A DNA stretch of 9,303 nt from UBA7398 sp964597305 (lineage in GTDB: Bacteria > Actinomycetota > Actinomycetes > Nanopelagicales > Nanopelagicaceae), in NCBI GenBank assembly GCA_964597305.1, contig CAZQWU010000042.1:1-9303 (forward strand). The letters run 5' to 3'. A program made the position numbers and the translations under genes. Under the pieces are notes generated by a model, which saw only the letters and a list, made by a program, of their open reading frames with translations, was not told the origin of the DNA and did no database searches. Shown piece by piece: positions 1 through 6,503 of this stretch (position 1 is the first letter of the stretch; every line of letters starts with the position of its first letter).

Positions 1-607
1 GATCAATCTCTTGTTGGCCAGGCGCACCTTCATGATGCGAGAACTCAACGCTGACACCCATCGCTTCTAACAACGTAATTGCTTGGCGGCGAAAATCATG
101 ACCGACCACGCTCGGTGTCTGATCAAAGTAACCGCCGTAATCAACTGGTGTTGGTGCTACACCTTTTTCTGGTGGAGATTTAAATAAGAAAAATTCAATT
201 TCTGGATGTGTGTAGCAGGTATATCCCATATCTGCTGCTGTGTTGAGCGCTCTTTTTAATACGTAACGTGGATCAGATGGCGCTGAGGTTCCATCGGGAA
301 GAGCAATGTCGCAAAACATACGTGCAGCACCAGGCGCTTCTGTTCGCCACGGTAGAACTGAAAATGTTCCAGCATCAGGGCGCGCCACCATGTCAGATTC
401 AGTAATTCGCGCAAATCCCTCAATCGCAGAACCATCAAAACCAATTCCTTCATCAAAGGCGTTTTCAAGTTCAGGTGGTGAAATGGCAACTGATTTAAGA
501 AATCCAAGTACATCGGTGAACCAGAGGCGCACGAAGCGAATATTGCGTTCTTCGATAGTGCGCGTGACGAACTCTTCTTGTTTCCTATTGCCAGTCGGGG
601 AAGTCAT
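1..607 (-). CDS. glnA2: Glutamine synthetase family protein, GlnA2-type (5' part only, runs off the left edge)
   Basis: Type I glutamine synthetase fold enzyme; GlnA1-type members make glutamine from glutamate, ammonia and ATP, while some actinobacterial GlnA2-type paralogues act on other amines such as polyamines, so the substrate is left open. Only the first 202 codons are present; the family is about 450 residues. Visible are the N-terminal beta-grasp segment (IRFVRLWFTDVLGFLKS), the conserved loop GFDGSAIEGF, the metal/glutamate-binding HPEIEFF, and SHHEGAPGQQEID at the window edge, which carries further metal-binding Glu residues. The N-terminus matches my recollection of mycobacterial GlnA2 closely. 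The ATG at 607 is chosen because the product then begins about ten residues before the conserved EEFV/RTIEERNI stretch; no Shine-Dalgarno is visible, so the start is less certain than the identity. It lies 52 bp downstream of cysE on the same strand, so it may be read from the cysK-cysE transcript. The regulatory adenylylation region is outside the window. Confidence 0.93.
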   Translation of the reverse strand, partial: MTSPTGNRKQEEFVTRTIEERNIRFVRLWFTDVLGFLKSVAISPPELENAFDEGIGFDGSAIEGFARITESDMVARPDAGTFSVLPWRTEAPGAARMFCDIALPDGTSAPSDPRYVLKRALNTAADMGYTCYTHPEIEFFLFKSPPEKGVAPTPVDYGGYFDQTPSVVGHDFRRQAITLLEAMGVSVEFSHHEGAPGQQEID

Positions 608-659
608 GGCGCCGATGATGCCAACTCGATGTTTCGGCAATGTTAAATAGTTGGGTTGA

Positions 660-1169
660 TTAAATGGCGAAGAACTCCGAGGCATCCATATTTGTGCGCG
701 CAGGCACATCTTTGAGCACGACTGAATTAGCGGAAATCACGGCCCGCTCACCAACGTTGACATTTCCGATCACTCGAGCGCCAGCGCCAATAATGACGTG
801 ATCACCAATCGTCGGATGGCGCTTGCCGAGCGCAAACCCTCGCGCACCTAAGGTGACATCGTGATAGATCATCACATCATCGCCAATAACCGTCGTTTCA
901 CCAATAACGACGCCCATTCCATGATCAATAAAAAATCGCCGACCGATCTGCGCGCCAGGATGAATTTCAATTCCTGTTACAGATCGAACCCAGTGCGAAC
1001 CTACTCGAGCAATTAATTTCAGACCATGGCGCCAGAGAAAGTGATTGATGCGATGTGCCCATATAGCGTGCACACCAGGATAGGCAAGAATGACTTCCAG
1101 AGCGTTACGTGCTGCAGGATCGCGCGATAACGCGCTCTGAATGTCTTCTCGGATTCGAGTGAATACCAT
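660..1169 (-). CDS. cysE: Serine O-acetyltransferase, short form
   Basis: Transfers acetyl from acetyl-CoA to L-serine, giving the O-acetylserine used by CysK; cytoplasmic. The 169-residue product has a short N-terminal helical part (SRDPAARNALEVILAYPGVH, Asp17) and a left-handed beta-helix of hexapeptide repeats. Residues matching the E. coli catalytic set are present: Asp82-His83 in FIDHGMGVVIGET and His118 in GKRHP. It lacks most of the long N-terminal domain of the 273-residue E. coli enzyme, as actinobacterial forms do. The C-terminus is odd: after SVVLKDVPAR the usual VGVPA strand and linker are absent, and the chain ends almost at once in SEFFAI. A terminal Ile is what inserts into the CysK active site in the cysteine synthase complex. 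The start ATG shares one base with the cysK stop (TAATG), implying translational coupling. I see no frameshift that would explain the short end. Confidence 0.95.
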   Translation of the reverse strand: MVFTRIREDIQSALSRDPAARNALEVILAYPGVHAIWAHRINHFLWRHGLKLIARVGSHWVRSVTGIEIHPGAQIGRRFFIDHGMGVVIGETTVIGDDVMIYHDVTLGARGFALGKRHPTIGDHVIIGAGARVIGNVNVGERAVISANSVVLKDVPARTNMDASEFFAI

Positions 1170-2095
1170 TAATCCATCAAATCTTGATACAGAATTGTCG
1201 AAAGATATCGCTCACCGAATGACGGAATTATTACGACAATGTTTTTTCCAGCAAATTCCGGACGATGCGCAATACGTGAGGCTGCCCAGAGCGCCGCGCC
1301 AGAGGAAATTCCTGCAAGAATTCCTTCTTCTTTAGCAGCCCGACGTGCATATGTCACTGCATCGTCAGCTGATGCATCAAGTACCTCGTTATAAATTGAA
1401 GTGTCTAAAACCGGCGGGATAAAGTTTGGACCAATTCCTTGGATTGGATGGCCACCTGGTTTTCCACCATTGAGAATTGGTGATGCTGCTGGCTCCACTG
1501 CAAAAATTTTCACATCTGGATTTTTCTCACGTAAATATTGGCCAACGCCAGTGATAGTCCCACCTGTTCCAATTCCTGCTACAACCGCATCTACTTTTCC
1601 ATCGAGATCTCGCCAAATTTCAGTTCCGGTTGTTCGACGATGTATATCTGGGCCTGCTTCATTTTCGAATTGGCGGACAAGTACTGCGCCGGTTGCGCCG
1701 ATTTCTTCAGCTTTCGCTACCGCACCACGCATTCCTTCCGAGGCTGGCGTGAGAACAAGTTCTGCACCAAATGCTCGAAGGAGCGCTCGCCGTTCCTTCG
1801 ACATCGAATCTGGCATCGTCAAAATGGTTTTATAGCCTCGAGCAGCGCCGACCATGGCAAGAGCGATACCGGTATTTCCAGATGTCGCTTCAACGATGGT
1901 GCCACCGGGTTTGAGTGCGCCACTCTTCTCCGCCGCGTCAACCATCGCAATTCCCAACCGGTCTTTAACCGTGCTGGTGGGGTTGTAAAACTCTAATTTT
2001 GCGTAGACATGTGCAGCAGCGCCATCGGTCACTTTATGAAGTTTGACCAACGGAGTATTGCCATAAATTTCCGTGATGTTGTTGTAGACAGCCAT
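1169..2095 (-). CDS. cysK: Cysteine synthase (O-acetylserine sulfhydrylase A)
   Basis: PLP enzyme making cysteine from O-acetylserine and sulfide in the cytoplasm. At 308 residues it has normal family length. Motifs in order: PLP-binding Lys44 in NPTSTVKDR, the substrate loop TSGNTG at 71-76, the glycine-rich PLP-phosphate loop GIGTGGTITGV, the GISSGAA segment whose Ser contacts the pyridine nitrogen, and a GERYLST C-terminal block typical of CysK rather than cystathionine beta-synthase. Overall it resembles mycobacterial CysK1. The start ATG at 2095 has a near-perfect Shine-Dalgarno (AAGGAGA, 5 nt spacer). It is followed with a 1-nt overlap by cysE, so the two partners of the cysteine synthase complex are made from one message. 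The 245-bp leader region upstream probably holds the operon's own promoter. Confidence 0.97.
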   Translation of the reverse strand: MAVYNNITEIYGNTPLVKLHKVTDGAAAHVYAKLEFYNPTSTVKDRLGIAMVDAAEKSGALKPGGTIVEATSGNTGIALAMVGAARGYKTILTMPDSMSKERRALLRAFGAELVLTPASEGMRGAVAKAEEIGATGAVLVRQFENEAGPDIHRRTTGTEIWRDLDGKVDAVVAGIGTGGTITGVGQYLREKNPDVKIFAVEPAASPILNGGKPGGHPIQGIGPNFIPPVLDTSIYNEVLDASADDAVTYARRAAKEEGILAGISSGAALWAASRIAHRPEFAGKNIVVIIPSFGERYLSTILYQDLMD

Positions 2096-2100
2096 TCTTC

Positions 2101-2107
2101 TCTCCTT
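2101..2107 (-). promoter_or_regulatory. Strong Shine-Dalgarno of cysK
   Basis: On the minus strand AAGGAGA lies 5 nt before the ATG at 2095. It fixes the cysK start and contrasts with nadE and the MarR gene, which have none. Confidence 0.85.
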
Positions 2108-2136
2108 ATAAAAATTTCTTCTGAATACTTCTTATG

Positions 2137-2166
2137 AATTTAGTTATCAATATTGTTTCGGGTCAT
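2137..2166 (-). promoter_or_regulatory. Candidate promoter for cysK-cysE(-glnA2)
   Basis: Reading the minus strand, ATGACC (2166-2161) and TAAATT (2142-2137) are separated by 18 bp and match four of six bases of each sigma70 consensus hexamer. This would give a leader of roughly 35 nt before the cysK ATG. An alternative pair, TTGATA with a 17-bp spacer to TATTCA (2150-2122), overlaps it and has the better -35 but a poor -10. Neither is decisive. Confidence 0.3.
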
Positions 2167-2207
2167 TACTCATTCTGAAATGCAATTGGGAAGTTTAAGA
2201 GAAGCGA

Positions 2208-2262
2208 AAAATCAGCAACTTGATGTGGTGGCGCGATGAAAATCAATTACTCGACGTGATGT
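2208..2262. repeat. Imperfect 24-bp direct repeat in the nadE-cysK gap
   Basis: Copies at 2208-2231 and 2239-2262 start with AAAATCA and agree at 17 of 24 positions with a 31-bp period. This is the only structure I see in the 245-bp gap (2096-2340) besides the candidate cysK promoter; I see no convincing nadE terminator there. It could be a paired regulator site or a chance resemblance in AT-rich sequence. Confidence 0.3.
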
Positions 2263-2340
2263 GAAAAACCACTGCTCAATGCTCGCCATAGCGACATTTT
2301 ATAGAATGCGTCCGCATACTTGGCAAATCGAACTACATAT

Positions 2341-4098
2341 TTAGTTGCGAAATTCCCGCCATTGTGAAGTCATGGGCAGCCGGCGATCTTTACCGAATGC
2401 CATCGCTGAGACTTTGGGGCCAGGTGGATATTGGCGACGTTTATATTCAGCATGATCGACCAAATCGATCACCTTGGTAGCAAGTGCACGATCAAATCCA
2501 GCCGCGACGATTTCATCTACCGCGCCATTTTTCTCAATATAAATAGTGAGGATCTGATCAAGAATGGTATATTCCGGAAGCGAATCGGAATCTTTCTGCC
2601 CCGGCCGTAATTCGGCGCTGGGCTCTTTTGAAATAGAACGCTCTGGAATGGGCGGTGTCTTTCCATCTGCCCGCGCCAATTCATTTCTCCACCGCGCAAG
2701 CTTCCAGACATCGACTTTAAAAACATCCTTAATAGGTGCAAAGCCACCTACCGCATCGCCATATAACGTCGAATACCCCACTGCTAACTCTGATTTATTT
2801 CCCGTTGCAAGAATCAAATGTCCTTCTTGATTTGAGATTCCCATCAAGGTGGTGCCACGCACGCGCGCTTGAATATTCTCTTCGGCGAGTCCCTCAAGTC
2901 GCATGGAATTGAGATAGGAAGAGACGATCGGTTCAATCGGAATAATTCGGTAGTGAATGCCGGTATTGAGCGCCAATTGGGCAGCATCTTCTAAAGAGTG
3001 ATGTGAACTATATTTACTGGGAAGCGCAACGCCATAAACTCTCTGCGCTCCTAGCGCATCAGCGGCGATTGTTGCTACGAGCGCTGAATCAATACCGCCA
3101 GAAAGTCCCAAGGCCACAGTCTGAAATTTATTTTTGACTACATAATCATGTAATCCAAGAACGAGAGCGCGATAGATCTCTTCCGATTCATCGAGGCGCC
3201 GCGCAATTCCCATGCGCAATCGATCGTAGGTGGTGTTCGGAATATCGCTTATGACAATATCGGGAGTACTCGTTCCAGTTTTCACATCGAGATCAACCAA
3301 TGCCATACCTTCTTCAAATTGTGGCGATCGTGCAATCAATCCACCGTGAGCATCAACCACAATCGAATCGCCATCAAAAACCAAATCATCTTGACCACCA
3401 CACATATTGAGATATACCAAGGGTGCGCCAATGTGGCGGGCTCGTCGCTGAACCAGTTCTAATCGGCGATCGTCTTTCGCTTTTTCAAAAGGGCTGCCGT
3501 TAGGCACTAAAAGTAGGCCGATGTTGCGCTGTGCTAAATCGACAATAGGACCGGCTTCTTGCCAAATATCTTCACAAATCGCAAAACCAACATCGACACC
3601 ACATATACGTGCAACCAGCGATTGAGTTCCGGGAACGAAATTACGAAACTCATCAAAGACCCCATAGTTTGGTAGATGATGTTTCACATAGCGCGCTTTT
3701 AACTGGCCGGCTTGTATTAGCGCGAGAGCATTTTGTGGGCCTTGTTCTGTTGTATCTAGATATCCAATAACGACGACAAGGTTTCCAAACTCTGCCTCAG
3801 TAATACGTGACGCTAGATCGGCGAGCGCTTTTCGTGACGCTGCTTGAAAAGCTGGACGAAGCGCTAAATCTTCTACCGGGTAACCAGTAAGGGCCATTTC
3901 TGGAAAGAGTGCGATATGCGCCCCACCATCGCGGGCATGGCGGACAAATTTCATAATCAATTCACTATTTGCTGGCAGATCACCAACCGTAGGGTTGATC
4001 TGAGCCATCCCAATGCGGATCTGGCTCACTCGATTCTGAGATACCTGATTTTGACTTGCCGGATTTTGATTGGCCCGATTGTGATTGACCCCAGTCAT
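2341..4098 (-). CDS. nadE: Glutamine-dependent NAD+ synthase
   Basis: Last step of NAD+ synthesis: amidates deamido-NAD+ with ATP, using ammonia released from glutamine by its own N-terminal domain. The nitrilase-fold glutaminase domain (about residues 25-285 of 585) has the Glu67-Lys139-Cys175 triad in FPEMALTGYP, KHHLPNYGVFDEF and AICEDIW. The synthetase domain (about 290-585) has the ATP-pyrophosphatase loop SGGIDS at 333-338, TGNKSELAVGYSTLYGD and a DSLPEY segment. The protein resembles the Streptomyces-type enzyme except for an unusual N-terminal tail of about 24 residues rich in Asn, Gln and Ser, encoded by a 15-bp tandem repeat. The ATG at 4098 has no Shine-Dalgarno but sits 6 nt after a TACTCT -10-like hexamer, as expected of a leaderless message; that supports including the tail. 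The alternative is GTG at 4029 (562 residues, starting SQIRIGMAQ like relatives), also without a Shine-Dalgarno. It is transcribed divergently from panB. Confidence 0.97.
   Translation of the reverse strand: MTGVNHNRANQNPASQNQVSQNRVSQIRIGMAQINPTVGDLPANSELIMKFVRHARDGGAHIALFPEMALTGYPVEDLALRPAFQAASRKALADLASRITEAEFGNLVVVIGYLDTTEQGPQNALALIQAGQLKARYVKHHLPNYGVFDEFRNFVPGTQSLVARICGVDVGFAICEDIWQEAGPIVDLAQRNIGLLLVPNGSPFEKAKDDRRLELVQRRARHIGAPLVYLNMCGGQDDLVFDGDSIVVDAHGGLIARSPQFEEGMALVDLDVKTGTSTPDIVISDIPNTTYDRLRMGIARRLDESEEIYRALVLGLHDYVVKNKFQTVALGLSGGIDSALVATIAADALGAQRVYGVALPSKYSSHHSLEDAAQLALNTGIHYRIIPIEPIVSSYLNSMRLEGLAEENIQARVRGTTLMGISNQEGHLILATGNKSELAVGYSTLYGDAVGGFAPIKDVFKVDVWKLARWRNELARADGKTPPIPERSISKEPSAELRPGQKDSDSLPEYTILDQILTIYIEKNGAVDEIVAAGFDRALATKVIDLVDHAEYKRRQYPPGPKVSAMAFGKDRRLPMTSQWREFRN
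4015..4089 (-). repeat. Five degenerate 15-bp in-frame tandem repeats at the 5' end of nadE
   Basis: Codons 4-28 of nadE fall into five five-codon units reading VNHNR, ANQNP, ASQNQ, VSQNR and VSQIR. At DNA level each unit has the form G(T/C)N, an Asn/Ser codon, CA(A/G/C), A(A/T)(T/C), then a C-starting codon. The last unit corresponds to the normal start region of related NadE proteins, so the tail looks like a duplication of the original N-terminus that keeps the frame. Confidence 0.8.
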
Positions 4099-4104
4099 GG
4101 TTCA

Positions 4105-4110
4105 AGAGTA
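4105..4110 (-). promoter_or_regulatory. Candidate leaderless -10 element of nadE
   Basis: On the minus strand TACTCT is followed by exactly six bases (TGAACC) and then the nadE ATG. This places a transcription start on or next to the A of the start codon, and the TAnnnT form fits actinobacterial -10 boxes. No Shine-Dalgarno and no clear -35 are present. The same hexamer and spacing occur before the MarR-type gene at 7289. Confidence 0.5.
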
Positions 4111-4186
4111 TCGGGCAAAAATAACTCGCTAGTACTCACGCCATACGGAATACTGATGACCATATCCCGGGGACCATACGGCTTCG

Positions 4187-4193
4187 AGGAAGG
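4187..4193 (+). promoter_or_regulatory. Shine-Dalgarno of panB
   Basis: AGGAAGG lies 5 nt before the ATG at 4199 and fixes the panB start. No TAnnnT hexamer is found between nadE and panB on the plus strand, so the panB promoter was not identified. Confidence 0.75.
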
Positions 4194-4198
4194 AAATT

Positions 4199-4996
4199 AT
4201 GAGTACACGTCGAGTGACGATTGCTGATGTCGCGCAGTGGAAGCGCGCAAAAACTACCTGGTCAATGTTGACCTCATATGACGCGATGACGGCAGGAATA
4301 TTTGAATCTGCCGGAATTCCAGTCCTTCTGGTCGGTGATAGCGCAGGTAATAATTTCTTTGGCCACAACAACACCATTCCAGTAACTGTCGACGAAATGA
4401 TCTCGCTGACGAGCGCTGTTGTTCGAGGAACATCGCGCTCGCTCATCGTGGCCGATCTTCCCTTTGGATCCTATGAAGTATCTCCAACGCAGGCGTTGGA
4501 GACAGGAATTCGATTTATTAAAGAGGCGCAAGCTAATGCAGTAAAACTTGAAGGTGGAGTTCGCGTTGTGGAACAGATTCGCACCTTGGTGAAATCTGGA
4601 ATTCCCGTGATGGGGCATTTGGGAATGACACCGCAATCGGTTAACGCGTTTGGTGGCTTTAAAGTTCAGGGCCGTTCTAATCCAGAGGCGATAATCGATG
4701 ATGCCAAAGCGCTTGAAGCGGCTGGATGTTTTGCCGTGGTCTTAGAACTGATTCCTGCAGAACTTGCAGAGAAAATAACAGCGCACCTTTCAATCCCCAC
4801 CATCGGTATCGGTGCAGGGAAAAGTTGTGATGCGCAAGTCCTCGTATGGACTGACTTAATGGGGCTCACAGAGAATCCGCCCCGCTTTGCCAAGGCTTAT
4901 CGAAATCTTCGAACGGAAATGATCGAAGCGGTAACCCAATGGCGCAACGACGTAGAATCGGGCGCGTTCCCGACCGAGAAAGAAACCTTTCATTAA
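4199..4996 (+). CDS. panB: 3-methyl-2-oxobutanoate hydroxymethyltransferase (ketopantoate hydroxymethyltransferase)
   Basis: First committed step of pantothenate/CoA synthesis: adds a hydroxymethyl group from methylene-tetrahydrofolate to alpha-ketoisovalerate, giving ketopantoate; cytoplasmic. The 265-residue product has normal length and the family's (beta/alpha)8-barrel landmarks: LTSYDAMTAGIFESAGI at 24-40, metal ligands Asp47 (VGDSAGN) and Asp86 (DLPFGSY), KLEGG at 116-120, GHLGMTPQSVN at 139-149, catalytic Glu183 in VVLELIPAEL, and GIGAGKSCDAQVLVW near the C-terminus. The start ATG has a good Shine-Dalgarno. It is divergent from nadE, and the two share a 100-bp control region. Its stop codon abuts or overlaps the probable start of the exporter gene, so the two are likely one operon. 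No panC or panD is in the window. Confidence 0.97.
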   Translation: MSTRRVTIADVAQWKRAKTTWSMLTSYDAMTAGIFESAGIPVLLVGDSAGNNFFGHNNTIPVTVDEMISLTSAVVRGTSRSLIVADLPFGSYEVSPTQALETGIRFIKEAQANAVKLEGGVRVVEQIRTLVKSGIPVMGHLGMTPQSVNAFGGFKVQGRSNPEAIIDDAKALEAAGCFAVVLELIPAELAEKITAHLSIPTIGIGAGKSCDAQVLVWTDLMGLTENPPRFAKAYRNLRTEMIEAVTQWRNDVESGAFPTEKETFH

Positions 4997-6260
4997 ATCT
5001 TTCACTATTGATATTTCGCCGCTCAAGAAATATCGAGATTTTAGGTACCTCTGGTCTGCTGGATTGGTGACCTACTTCGGTTCCATGATCACCTATGTCA
5101 CATTGCCATTTCAAGTGAAAGAACTCACCAACTCTTATGTCGCTGTTGGACTGATCGGTGCAGTGGAGTTAATCCCTTTGGTGATTTTCGGACTCTATGG
5201 TGGCGTTCTCGCAGATTCTGTCGACCGAAAGAAAATGGTCTGGTTTACTGAGTTTGGCGCGCTCTGTGCAACCACAGTGCTCTTAATTAATGCGCTATTA
5301 CCCAAACCCCATTTAATAATTCTTTATGTTGTGGGCGCGAGTTTTGCAGCGCTCAATGGTTTGCAACGACCGAGCGCCGATGCGATTTTGCCTCGGATTG
5401 TGGATCAAGCAGATTTACCAAGCGCGAGCGCGCTCATGAGTTTGCGATGGCAGGTGGGGGTCATCGGTGGGCCAGCAATCGGCGGAATTGTTATTGCAAC
5501 ATTTGGTGCTGCCTCTGGATATGCACTCGATTTTCTTACCTTCGTGATTGCACTCTCACTTCTCTGGCGAGTGCGCAATATTCCGCCCACTGATAAAGCA
5601 ACTCCACCATCACTTTCGAGCCTCATTGAAGGTTTGCGGTATGCCGTTGGAAGACGGGACTTGCTTGGTACATATCTTGTTGATTTGGCAGCGATGTTTT
5701 TTGCTATGCCTAACGCGCTCTTTCCATTCTGGGCAGATCAGATTGGGGCACCATGGGCGCTGGGATTTTTCTACGCTTCATCAACGGTCGGATCTATCGC
5801 AATAACTCTGACAAGTGGGTGGATTAAAAATTACCCTCACCATGGTCGAGCCATAACAATTGCAGCGTTGGGATGGGGCGCTGCGATTTCGATTGCCGGA
5901 ACCGTGAATTCACTCCCGCTGGTATTACTTTTTCTCACATTGGCTGGCGCATCAGATATGGTCAGTGCGCTTTTTCGAGCAGCTATTTGGAACCAATCAA
6001 TTCCGGATCATTTGCGGGGGCGAATGGCTGGAATCGAGCTACTGTCATATTCAGTCGGACCCCTCGCCGGACAAACCAGGGCTGGTGGAATGGCCGCTCT
6101 GACCTCACTTCGCACATCGGTCATTAGCGGTGGCCTCTTATGTATTGGATTTGTTGCTCTCATTTCTTCCGCAATTCCATCATTTCGACGATATGACGTC
6201 CGAACCAATGAATTTGCAGTTACTGAGGCAAAAATTCGTCAAAATCGAGAAAAATTTTAA
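4992..6260 (+). CDS. MFS transporter of the enterobactin-exporter-like type (MFS_3), probable ATT start
   Basis: Predicted multi-pass inner-membrane secondary transporter, likely a proton-coupled exporter; substrate unknown. From 4992 the product is 422 residues, normal for this family. The conserved N-terminal block ISPLKKYRDFRYLW leads into TM1, and the MFS loop 2-3 signature GGVLADSVDRKKM lies at about residues 70-82; hydrophobic segments continue to about residue 395, ending in a short polar tail. The first ATG, GTG or TTG in frame is TTG 5064, which would cut off the conserved block and most of TM1. Between the frame's upstream stop (TAG at 4953) and 5064 the only start-like codons are ATT (4992, 5007, 5013). 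ATT 4992 overlaps the panB TAA by one base (ATTAA) and has a weak purine-rich stretch (GAGAAAG) 9 nt upstream, so I chose it. A sequencing indel near the panB end is the main alternative. The family call is firm; the start is not. Confidence 0.85.
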   Translation: MKSFTIDISPLKKYRDFRYLWSAGLVTYFGSMITYVTLPFQVKELTNSYVAVGLIGAVELIPLVIFGLYGGVLADSVDRKKMVWFTEFGALCATTVLLINALLPKPHLIILYVVGASFAALNGLQRPSADAILPRIVDQADLPSASALMSLRWQVGVIGGPAIGGIVIATFGAASGYALDFLTFVIALSLLWRVRNIPPTDKATPPSLSSLIEGLRYAVGRRDLLGTYLVDLAAMFFAMPNALFPFWADQIGAPWALGFFYASSTVGSIAITLTSGWIKNYPHHGRAITIAALGWGAAISIAGTVNSLPLVLLFLTLAGASDMVSALFRAAIWNQSIPDHLRGRMAGIELLSYSVGPLAGQTRAGGMAALTSLRTSVISGGLLCIGFVALISSAIPSFRRYDVRTNEFAVTEAKIRQNREKF

Positions 6261-6273
6261 AAATTTTTTTTTA

Positions 6274-6303
6274 TTACCCATAGGTATTTTTGGGTAACTT
6301 TTT
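6274..6303 (+). terminator. Intrinsic terminator of the panB-MFS transcript
   Basis: Arms TTACCCA (6274-6280) and TGGGTAA (6291-6297) form a 7-bp stem with a 10-nt loop, followed by CTTTTT. It begins 13 bp after the MFS stop codon. Confidence 0.7.
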
Positions 6304-6482
6304 CCAACAAAATCGACTTTTTTCAAAAATCGCGATTTTTACGCATAAATATGCAGATTTTTTCGAGCAAAAAAGTAGTTACACCACATAAAACTGAAAA
6401 AATTGAGTTACGACACGCAGGTGCTATTTCACCCAAAATAGTGGAAAGTTTTTACTAAAACTGTCAGGCTTTGCCGTGAACA

Positions 6483-6503
6483 GGTTCGGTGACGGATCGA
6501 ACC
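6483..6503 (+). promoter_or_regulatory. Hairpin in the probable 5' leader of the basic-repeat gene
   Basis: GGTTCG (6483-6488) and CGAACC (6498-6503) form a 6-bp stem with a 9-nt loop. It ends 8 bases before the Shine-Dalgarno AGGAG (6512-6516). It may stabilise the leader or modulate translation; no U-run follows, so it is not a terminator. Confidence 0.4.

Noticed and set aside
306..650. Plus-strand open frame of 114 codons
   Set aside because: It lies opposite the conserved GlnA2 coding sequence and its translation has no recognisable domain; a shadow frame.
1401..1996. Two overlapping plus-strand open frames within cysK
   Set aside because: Both are antisense to an intact, motif-complete cysK; no Shine-Dalgarno or family resemblance.
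2281..2320. Possible nadE terminator hairpins (TCGC-TATG-GCGA and ATGC-GTCC-GCAT)
   Set aside because: Stems are only 4 bp and no T-run follows on the minus strand.
6261..6441. CRISPR array or replication origin in the repeat-rich A/T spacer
   Set aside because: There are no regularly spaced identical repeats, no DnaA-box series and no origin-type neighbouring genes; the palindromes are short and different from one another.
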